Source: a virus. Taken from it: a stretch of 44,947 bases of DNA. The stretch lies in IMG/VR virus record IMGVR_UViG_3300044617_001078, positions 1 through 44,947 of that record. One strand, 5' to 3'. The position numbers were made by a program, and so were the translations under genes. Of the stretch, positions 8,850 through 19,100 are shown one piece after another. Under the pieces are notes generated by a model. The model was not told where the DNA came from. It saw nothing but the letters and a program-made list of their open reading frames with translations, and ran no database searches. How positions within the stretch are numbered: the first letter of the stretch is position 1; each line of letters starts with the position of its first letter.

Positions 8850-10081
8850 GCGCATGGATGACCGGCCTCGGAATGGGAATGGACCTCGCGCGGCAGCGTG
8901 CGAGTCAGGACATGCAGGAACGCGCGTTCGCCGAGCAGCAGCGGCGGGCGCTGATCGACGACTCGCAGCAGGATCGGGCGTTCCAGTTCAACCAGGAACA
9001 GGCGGGCATCAACAACGCCCAGCAAGATCGGGCGTTTGCCGAGCAGCAGCAATACAACAAGTTCATGCGGCAGGAGGCCGAGCGGGACTACGCCGACCGC
9101 ACGGCCCGGCTTGCTCGGGAGTTGGACGGCAAGAGGGCAACCGCGGCGATCTTCCGGGCGGTCAGCAGCCCCGAGATGGGACCAGCCCCCGGCGGAATCG
9201 GACCCGTCCAGCAGCACCCGACCGCGGAAATCACCGACGATCAAATCATGGCCGCCAGCCCGGAAGGGCGCCGCGCTCTCTTCGACTACGCCGGGAACAA
9301 GCAGGCCACGGCGCAGCGGCGGGCGGAGGGGATGAAACAGGTGCAGTTTGCACGCGCCGCCGGCCAGATCAAGAACGTCAGCGACAAGCAGGCCGCCGAA
9401 TGGGCGTCGCTCGGCTTCTACGAAGACGGAACCATCGGCCCCGACGAGTTCCCGCTTTCCATGCGGAAGCAGATGGAGCAGCAGCAGGAGGCCGTGGCGT
9501 CGATCCTTGCAACCGACTGGAACGAGGACGGCGAGCAGGTGATGGACCCCAACGTCTACCAGCAGTGGAAGAACGCCCCCCCGGAAATGGCGACCAAGGC
9601 GTTTGAGGCCAAGCGCAAGTATGACGCGAGCTATGTGTTCTGGCGTCAGCGGGGGAGCGACCACCAGACCGCGCAGGCGTTCGCCCAGCGTGAGGCGGCC
9701 GGTATGACCATCCCCAGCGAGATGACGACCGGGCCGACCCCCGGCCAGCGGTTCCAGCAGGCCGCGGCCATGATGACCCAGGCGGAGAAGGAATACCGCT
9801 CTCTGTCCGGTCAGGTCGGCAAGACGGGCACGCTCGTACCGCCGTCGAAGTCCGAGATAACCGCAGGCGACGACATTGCGGCGGGCAAGGGCCACTGGTT
9901 CAAGACCGACGCGACCCAGGAGCGGATGCGGGCCAAAGTCGAGGCGTGGCGGAAGTACCAAGAGGCCAAGGCCGCGGTTCAGGGTGCGTATGAGTCGAGC
10001 GTGGTGGAGAGCGAAGCGGGTGCGGAGGCTCCCGGCGACCCGATTGACGCGCTGATTCAGGAAGCCATGCAGTCTCCGTAG
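8846..10081 (+). CDS. Internal virion protein, Gln/Ala-rich helical
   Basis: A 411-residue protein dominated by Gln, Arg and Ala. Residues 20-90 contain repeated QQDRAF and AEQQ units, a likely long coiled coil. The rest is helical with no enzyme motif. It precedes the giant polyvalent gene, as ejection proteins precede large internal proteins in T7-like and N4-like phages. The last codons end at 10081 and a promoter-like element for the giant gene follows at once. Role inferred from architecture and position. Confidence 0.55.
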   Translation: MSAWMTGLGMGMDLARQRASQDMQERAFAEQQRRALIDDSQQDRAFQFNQEQAGINNAQQDRAFAEQQQYNKFMRQEAERDYADRTARLARELDGKRATAAIFRAVSSPEMGPAPGGIGPVQQHPTAEITDDQIMAASPEGRRALFDYAGNKQATAQRRAEGMKQVQFARAAGQIKNVSDKQAAEWASLGFYEDGTIGPDEFPLSMRKQMEQQQEAVASILATDWNEDGEQVMDPNVYQQWKNAPPEMATKAFEAKRKYDASYVFWRQRGSDHQTAQAFAQREAAGMTIPSEMTTGPTPGQRFQQAAAMMTQAEKEYRSLSGQVGKTGTLVPPSKSEITAGDDIAAGKGHWFKTDATQERMRAKVEAWRKYQEAKAAVQGAYESSVVESEAGAEAPGDPIDALIQEAMQSP

Positions 10082-10094
10082 CCCCCGGCGGTGG

Positions 10095-10134
10095 TACAAT
10101 CGAACCGACGGCGGGCTCCACTTCGGAGCCTGAT
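10095..10134 (+). promoter_or_regulatory. Extended -10-like element plus hairpin upstream of the giant gene
   Basis: TGG-TACAAT (10092-10100) is an extended -10-like sequence with no clear -35. It is followed by a hairpin with six base pairs (10114-10119 with 10125-10130). The Shine-Dalgarno GGAG (10125-10128) is in the 3' arm, and the ATG at 10135 starts 4 bases after the hairpin. The same layout recurs at several other genes. Confidence 0.55.
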
Positions 10135-13100
10135 ATGGCAATCGCACCCCCGCAGGACGACATTCTCATCCGTGTGCAGCAACGGCTCGCACAGCGGGGT
10201 ATCACCGGCGCCGAAGCCGCCTCCATCGTCGCGAAGATCGAGGCCAAACTTGGCCGCGTGTCCGGTCCCGGCGTGGGGATGCAGCGGGCGGTGGGCCAGC
10301 CGTCCATTCCGACCCCGCGCGGGGAGCCCGTTGATCCGCGGTATGCAAAGTTCCAGGTCGATCCGAACGACCCCCTCGTCGCTCGCGGGCTCAAGCCTCG
10401 CCAGATCGCGGCAACCCCCGAGGAAATCGCGGCCAACGGAACGCGGTTCGCCGCGCCGACCACTCAGCCGGTCGAGAGCATGGGGATGTTCAGAAGCGGC
10501 GCGAAAGCCCTCTACGGCGGGCTCGAGGACGCGGGCGACTTCGGCATCACGGCCGACATGCTCGCCGCCGACAACCGTGTGACTCCGGAGGTCGGCAACA
10601 GGTTCGCCCAGATTCAGGCCCAGAAGCGTTCCCGGCCCATGTCCGAGGGTGCCGCGGCATACGCGCAGGCGTCCCAGGGCGGGGCCATGTCGCTCCTCAG
10701 CTTCGCGGCGGATCGACCGGGCGCGTTCTTGCAGGGCGCAATCGACCAGAACCTCCAAAGCCTCGGCAGCACGGCCGCCAGCATCGTCGGGGCTCCTCTC
10801 GCCGGAGCGCTTGCCCCCACCCTCATGGGCTCGGGTTCGGGTTTGGCGGAAGCCTCCAACGAACTCGCCGCGGCACTCGAGGCCGAGGGCGTCGATGTGA
10901 CCGACGGCGGTGCGGTGACGCGGGCCATGAACACCCCCGATGTTCGGGCGCGGGTCAGGGATCGCGTGCTCACCAAGTCAACCACGGTGGGCGCGGCAGA
11001 CTTCGCCACCATGGGCATCGCCTCCCGCATCCCCGGCGGCAAGACGTTCATGGGAAAGCTCGCAAGCCAGGTAGCCCAGACCGGCGTGGAGGGCGTGGGA
11101 GGCATGGCGGGCGAGGCGTTGAGCCAAGTCGCCAGCGGTCAGGAACTCCAGACCGGCGACATCCTCAGCGAAGGCATCGGGGAACTCCTGCCCGGCTCGG
11201 CGCAGGTCGCGGCGCTCGGTGCTCGGCGACTCCTCAACCCGACCACTCCGCCCCCGTCGTCCCCGGCGTCGCCCACCCCCGGCGGTCCTGCACCGGGGGG
11301 TGTGGGGGGGAACGCGCGACCCCCCTCCCCCCCCTCTACCCCTCCCGTCGATCCGATGGACGCGGTTGCCGACAGCCTTGACGAGCGTTTCAAGATGAAG
11401 CCGTCGGTGCTGAATCCGTTGGCGCCTCCGCCGGCGGTCAACCCCGGTCCTGTACCTTCACAGACCGGGCGGGACAATGGGATCAACACCGTCAGGCCAG
11501 GAAGCCGTGAGGAAGTGACGGCGCGCATGGACCAGAAGATCGCTTCTGGAATGGACCGCGAATCCGCGTTCAAGGCCGTGCAAGAGGAGTTGACCGCCGA
11601 AGCAGAAGATCGCCTAAGCGTGGACGGCGAAATCCTTGTGGATGAGTACGGCGACGAGTGGCAGGTGGAGCACTTCAGAACCGAGAGGGGCGGTCCAAAG
11701 AACAAGAGAGGACTCGCCAAGCTCACCAACGACAACGGCGAGCCAGTTCCACCAAACGAAAGGGGAACCATTCTTGGTGACGGCGCAATTGTGTTCGCTC
11801 GGTCACTCAGGAGAAGGTCAGAGGTAGGCGGAAGCCCCGGCACGCCGTCGGGGGTGGATACCACCTCCCAAGCCCCCCGCGAGCCGTGGCAGATGACAAG
11901 GGTGGAGTGGGACAATCTGATAGCCGAGCACCCGTTTGTCAACGACCCTTCCAACTCCAAGAACGATATTGCGTACTTTATTGCAAAACAGAGGACGAAA
12001 CACGCCAACAGTGTGGGCATTGCGTATCACGGAGGCAAGCCCGTTCCCCCCGAAGTGCTCGCGGGGTACGGGTATACCCCCAAACCTCCGGCGAAACCGG
12101 ACAGTTCGAGCGAGCAGCAGGCCCCCGAGGCCGACCCATACGAGCAGGCGACACAGAACCTCCTCCAGCAGCGTGCCGAGCGCAAGAAGGCCCGAGCCGC
12201 GGCCGACGAGCTTGCGGTGATCGACGGTGCGCTCGCCAACATCAAGGAGCAGCGGGCGGCGCGACGCGCGGGGCGGATCGGGACCAACGCCTACACCCCC
12301 GTCCCGGCCAAACAACCCCCCACGTTTGAGCAGCAGTTTGAGGCCAACATCCTCGAGCAGCGGAACGCCCGGCGCGCCGCTCGAGCCCAGCAGGCCCCGG
12401 CGGCCGCGCCCGCGCAGGCCATGGAGTCGGTTCTGCGGGATGAAACCCCCGACGAAATCGCCATTCGGGCGATCATGCAGCAGCGGGCAGCGGCAAAGAC
12501 CAAGCGGCAGGTCCGCGACATCTTCCGCGCCCGCGTCGACGCCCCCGTGAGCGAAGATCAGGCCGCGGCGTTCAGGGCGGAGGCGGAGGCCCGGCGCGAG
12601 GGGATCCGCGGGCAGCGGACGTCGCCCCCGCTCTCTCGCACCGAGCAGCAGTACCAGGACCAGAACGCGCAGCGGGTCGCACGGATCCGCGCCCAGCGCG
12701 AAGATCCCAACTTCACGGACAGGCTTGGGACGGAGCAGTGGCCGGCGGCGGGACAGATTCGCGGGGCACGCGGGCAGTGGCCGGCGGGGAACCAGCCCAG
12801 GAGCGAAGGTCAGCAGCAGGGCGCGGCCAGTCGATCCCAGCCGGGGGGCAGTGTCCCGGCAGCCACCAACCAGGAGCGCGCAAATGGCGAAGAAGCCCCG
12901 CAAGCCGAAAGGCTGCTGAAAGACGAAGAGGACGTTTTTGAGCGACTGGGCCGTGAGTCCGACGAACGCAAGAAGCAGATGCGCGAGTTTCTTGACGCCA
13001 ATCGCGGCAAGCCGTTCACGGTTCACAGCACCGAGTACGGAGCCACCATCGCGTTCACTCCGTCGGCCAAGCACCCCGGCGAGTGGCAGGTCACTTGGTT

Positions 13101-16100
13101 CTCCCCGCGTGACGGGAAGCCGTCGGGAGACACCAGATATGCGACATGGGACGCGGCGGTCGCTGCTGAAGGCCGCTTTGGGCAGTTGAAGCCCGAAACG
13201 GCCAAGGTGATTGGCACCGCTGCCCCCGCTGAATCCTCTGCACCGCAGGGGACGGGGGCGGTGGGTGCTGAGACTGACGCGGATGCGATGCTCGAGAAGA
13301 TCAAGGAGCAACTTGGGCGAGGATCGGGCCGCCAGTCTGCCGACATGATCCGCGCGTTTCAAGAACTCGGATCAACCCTTGTCCCAGGCGTGCGATTGCA
13401 GGACGCCGAAGAAGTCGGACGCATGTACGCCATGCTGGACGACGGCACGGTGACGCTCGCGGAATACACCAACTACATCGACGACCTTCGCAAGAGCGGA
13501 AAAGTGGCGAAGACTGCGCCCGCGAAGTCCAAGCCGCTCGCCAAATCCCAGATCATCGACCAGTTGGAGCCCAAACTCCCCGACAGCACGCGAGCTGATG
13601 TACGCGCCACAAGCAATGTGCGGCGAGATGAACTCAGGAAGAAGACGCGCGACCAACTCCTGAAAATGCTGGAGGATCGCACCAAGATCCGGCAGGACAT
13701 CGAAGCCACCAAGCCGCTCATGGATGCGTGGTATGCGAGTCTGATGCAGACCGCTGAGGGCGCCGGATCTTCGTGGCAATTGGCGCTCAAGGCGGTGGCC
13801 GACAAGCACGGTGTTGGTATGCCCCCGCCGGCGACTCGCGGAGAAATGGCCGCATCGCTCGCCTCCAAACTGGCACAGAAGGGCGTAGACGCGCCTAAAC
13901 TCATCCCGCAGGAGAACGCCGATGGCACTGATCGAGGTACAACCGGGGGTGTGGGAGCTGCGCGGGGCGACGGGCAAGGCCCTGGGCAGGGGCAGCAAGG
14001 AACAAATGCTCAAGCAACGCGAGGAAATGCGGCTCCAGCGGGAGGCGTTCGAGAAGAACCGCCAGCGGCCCAAGCCCAAGTAGGCGGGTCGTCCGATTCC
14101 CAGATCCGCGCCGCAAAGCGGCAGGCAGAGGAAGACAAGAAGAAGCAGCGGAGAGCGGAGGCCGCCAAGAAGGCCGCAGAAACCAGGGCGTTCAACAATC
14201 GCAATCCAAGCCACTTCACCCGCGGCCACATCGCCGAGCAGATCATGCGCCTCGCCCGCTCGCTTCCCGACACGGATACGCAGTATGGCGTACTCGGGAA
14301 CGCAGAGGATTCCCAGGCACCCGGCGACTACATCAGCTTCTCGTTTACCGGGAAGCTCCCAACAGAGGTGTTGCAAGCAATCGACGCCGAGCCGCACCTC
14401 AGAACGCTTCTCCGCGTGGTTCCCAGTGGTGGGCTTGGGGCTGACTGGATGGGGCACCTAGGCGTTGACGAGTACGTTCGGCAACTCCGCCTCACGTTCT
14501 ACGAAGGGCACGGGAAAGACAACTACGGGCTTGTGGTCGCCCGTCGCAAACTCGAACACTGGCGGGGGGGAAATGCGGAGGCCGATTTCCTGCTGTGGGC
14601 TCTCGACCGCATCGAGAACAGCCCCGACATGCGGCCCGATTGGGAGATGGTTCCGGCGGCAGACATCACGCCCGGATCGACGCTCAAGATCATCGGGGAG
14701 GACTTCGACGCCACTGCCGCCAAGTACGGTGAAATCGTGCTTTCCGACGGCATCGAGTTCCCGTTGCAAGTGCTCGAGGCGTATGGCGTTCCCGTTGACA
14801 AGGGCACCATGAAGAAGGGCACGCAGGAGCCCGCGCCTAAGCCCGAAACTCCCGACTTCGGCATTGAGGACGCGGCCGATCCGCTCGCGGCCGTCAGCGA
14901 CCGCATCGAGAGCACCGAAACCATCACGATGGACGACGGCGAAACCGCAACCATCTACAAGCTCGCCGACGGGTTTGAGGTTGTCGATTCCCCGGAGGGC
15001 GTGGAACTCCGCCGGCGGATCGGTCCAGGCGTCCAGAGGCTTGGAACCTACTCCTCGGTCGAGGACGCGATTGGATCGGTCGCGCCCAAGATTGCACCCG
15101 AGAATGAATGGCTGCCTCCCAACGACGACGGCGAGGAGTTCCGCGCATGGGCGATGTCGCTCGTCACGGGTTTGGAGAGCCGGGTCGATATGGTCAGGAC
15201 GGCCACCAACGAGGCCGACGAAAGAGGCGTGTTCTTCACGGTGAGCAACAAAGCCGGAGGCCAAAGCACCTACGGCGTCCGCGCGTTCAAGGGTCGCGCG
15301 TTCGTGGTCGAGAGCACCCGCGGCTACATGACCAAGGGGGCCGCGCATGTGCTTTCGGAGCACCCCAACGCCCGGACGGCACTCGTCGAGGCGATCACGC
15401 TCGAGGACGCCCCCAAGCCCGCCAAGGCCGAGCCCGCACCCGTCAGCACGGATGCGGCCACCAAGATCCTCGCCGACAAGGGCATCATCGTCACCAAGAC
15501 GACCACCAAGAACGGCACCCCCGTTTGGGAGTTGACCGGGCAGACGTTTGACCACAAGGACGCGATACGATCCGCGGGCGGGCGCTGGTACGGCCCCAAG
15601 AAAGCATGGAGCGTTTACGATGAGCAGGCAATCACCAAACTCGCCGGGACCATCGGAGGAGGCAGTACGGTCGATGGTGGCGTCGCTGGGCAAGCGGCCG
15701 GGGTTGTTGCAGACAGCGATGACGATTTGGCGAGACAGCGAGCCCGAGAGAGACTCGACGCAACTCCCGACGAACGAGGAACTGGCGCGGATTATGCTCG
15801 CACGGTCACGCCGGGTACTGCCGCGCTGATCCGCAAGGGCGAAGCGTTCGGCATCCCGACCGACGTGGCGACCGAACAGATCGAAGACATCGGCATGGCA
15901 ATGGCTGCGCACCGCCAGGGCCGCAAACTGTTCATCATCGGCAACGACGCGGGCAGCGGCAAGACGTTCGTTCTCGGCGGCATCATCCGTGAGATGCGGG
16001 CGAAGTTTCCCGCGGTCGTCTACGTCACGATGAACCAAGACCTCATCGAGCAGATCAAGCGGAACCTCAAGGACTACGACATCGGCGGCGTCACGTTTGC

Positions 16101-19100
16101 GACCTACTCCGACCTCTCTTCCGGCAAGGTGGAAAGCACACCCGGCCAGCTCCTCATCCTCGACGAAGCGCACAACATCAAGAACACGGAGAGCGCCCGA
16201 GGGAAGAACGGGAAGAAGGCGGTCGCCAACGCTGGATTCACGGTGTTCGCCAGCGCGACCCCATACGAGAACCCCGTTCAGGCGGAGTACCTTGCGCCGA
16301 CTGGCGTGTTCGACGAGGCGGGCGGTCACACCGAATGGGCCAAAATCTACGGCGCGGCCGTGCGCAAGTGGAAGGACAGCGAGGGGACGCACGAAGAGGT
16401 GTATTGGGTTTCGACCAAGGACAGCACGAAAGACGCATTGCAGGCAAAGGGGTGGCTGGAGCGCAAAGGCGTGTTCACGCAGCGCCGCATCCGGTTGGAC
16501 CCCGCGATGGTTCAGGCCCGTTTCCGCCGAGTGCCTGTGGAACAGAAATGGCTCGATCTGTTCAATCGCGTTCTGGCCGTGTACGACGACGCACTGAGCG
16601 AGTGGAAAGACCCGCTCACCGGGCGGTCGCGTGATCCCAGGGTGGCCGCGATGGTGGCGATGCACCGCGAAAACGCACTCAAGCGGATTCTGGAGGCCGC
16701 AAAGGTCAACGCCGCAATCGACCGGGCCAAGGAAGAACTGGCCGCCGGCCGCAAGGTCGCCATGTTCGTCGAAACCAAGTCCGAGCGGGAAATCGGGCGA
16801 TACCGCAAGTCCAACGCAAAACCCAACTCCGAGAGTTACACGTTCCCCCAGATGCAGGCGATCATGCGCGAGTGGGAACAGGACCGCGCCGCCGACCGGG
16901 CCGCGGGCGACCGTGGGCAGCCGCCCCCGTTCAGCCCCGCGATCCTGACCATTGCAGCCGCCATGCACGACGCGGGGATCGACGAAACCCTGCCGAGCGT
17001 TGTGGACGAGATTGAGGCCGCGTTTGGCAAGGACGCCGCCCTCTACACCGGCAGCGTCACCCCCGCCAAGGCCGCGCAGAACCGAGAGGCGTGGAGGCTC
17101 GGGAAGTTCAAGGTGCTCATCATCACGATGGACAAGGGCGGCACGGGGTTGTCGCTGCATGACACCGTGGGCGACCAGCCGACGACGCAGATCAACGTCA
17201 ATATGCCATGGACCGCGACCAAGGTGAAGCAGGTGAGCGCGAGAACCGGGCGGTACGGGCTCAAGAGCAAGGTCGTGATGGAGTGGCTGTTTTCCGCAGA
17301 CATCCCGTTCGAGAAGCGACTCGCCCGCCGGGTGGGTGGCCGCATCCGCGACATGGGCGCGACCGTCAGCGGCATCAACATCGCCAGCGCGACGAAACTG
17401 GCCGACTTCGATTTCAAGGCCGACGAGGACATCGGCGACATGGCTCTCGGCGTGGGCACGGAGCCCGAGGCCGACACCAACGGCACCGAGGAGCAGTATC
17501 GGCAGGCCAACCGGCTCGAGGCCGCGGAACGCCGCGCCGACGACACTTCGGGCGACTTCTTCCAGACCCCGCATCCCATCGCGTTGTTCATGGCGCGGGT
17601 GGCGGGCATCACGAGCGGGACCAAGGTTCTCGAGCCCTCCGCCGGCATGGGCCGCATTGTGCGGTACATCCCCGCCGGCGCGAGCCTGACCATGATCGAG
17701 CAGCACCCCGGCCGCGTGCGGAAACTGGAGGCGATGAACCGAGGCAAGGTGGTGAACACCGATTTCGTTCAGTGGGCCAAGGACAACAAGGACACTCAGG
17801 ACGTGGTTCTGATGAATCCCCCGTTCAGCCGCATCGCGGGCGAGGGGTGGCAGGACGTTTCGCACGTCATGGCCGCGTGGGACACGCTCCGCGAGGGCGG
17901 CCGGCTCGTCGCCGTGATGTCGGTGGGATTCACGTTCCACCAGGACCAGCAGAGCGCGGAGTTCCGAGAGTGGGTCGAGAGCACCGGCGCGACCGTGTTC
18001 AAGCTCCCCGAACGGGCGTTCAAGAACAGCGGCACAGGCGTGCGGACGGTCCTTCTGATTGCCGACAAGCGGACGGGAGACTACGCCGACGCGGGCGAGT
18101 ACCAAGTCGATTCGATGGATGAACTGCCGTCGCTGGAGGACGAGGTTCCGTCGAGAGCGTTGGACCGCGACGAGAAGCCGAATGAGCCTGCGCCGACCGC
18201 ACCCCCCAAGTTCTCCGACAGTGAAGGCGTCTTCGGCCAGAAGACCGAGAGCATCACGGGGACGCAGCGCGGCATGTTCGGCGACATCTCGCCCGATCCC
18301 ATGCCCGAGATGCAGGATGAATACCCCGGCATCCGACGCGGCGAGTCCGTCGAGCAGTACCGCAAGCGAATGGGGACGACCGACACGCCGGATATGTTCG
18401 GCGGTCCCTCCTCCTCCGGCGGCGACCCCAAGCGGCCCCAGCGTGCCCCATCCAACATGGCCGACCGCGCCATCGGAGCACTCGAGCGGATCGCCGCCGA
18501 CGCCGAGGCCCGGATGCAGGCCCGCGCCAAGAAGCGGGGCACGCGCCTCTACTCCACCCCCATCCCCAACCCCCGCGACGTGATCGACACCGCGGCATGG
18601 GCCGCAAGCAAGGCGCTCGTCGCCCAGATCAAGGGGGCCAGGGCAATCGGCAAGTTCATCACCGACCAGGTTGCCGCGCGTTGGCCAGATGCGAAGTTTG
18701 ACCCCGCCGTCCTGCGCCGCACCGCCCGCCGGTTCATGGACGGGGCCAAGACGCCGCAGGACGTGTACGCCCGTTGGCAGGCTGCCCGCAACAAGGACGA
18801 CGCCGCACGCACCAAGACCGCCGCAGGGGCCGCCGTTGACCCCAAGGCCGTCAAGGAGGCCGCAGCCGTTGGGACCGCTCAGAGGCCCGACGTGGCCGCC
18901 CGGATCGTCGCCGAAGTCCGCAAGTCGTTCCGCGCGGGCAAGGAGGCGGGGCGCGTGCAGGCGCTCGCGGCGCTCAAGCCTGTCATCACCAAAGCCAAGC
19001 AGGCCGCCATTCGGGCCGAGCAGATGCGCAAGATCGAGCAGCGCGGTGGCAAGGACGCCGCCGCTGCTGCGACCCAGGCCGCCAAGGTGCAGGCCGAAAC

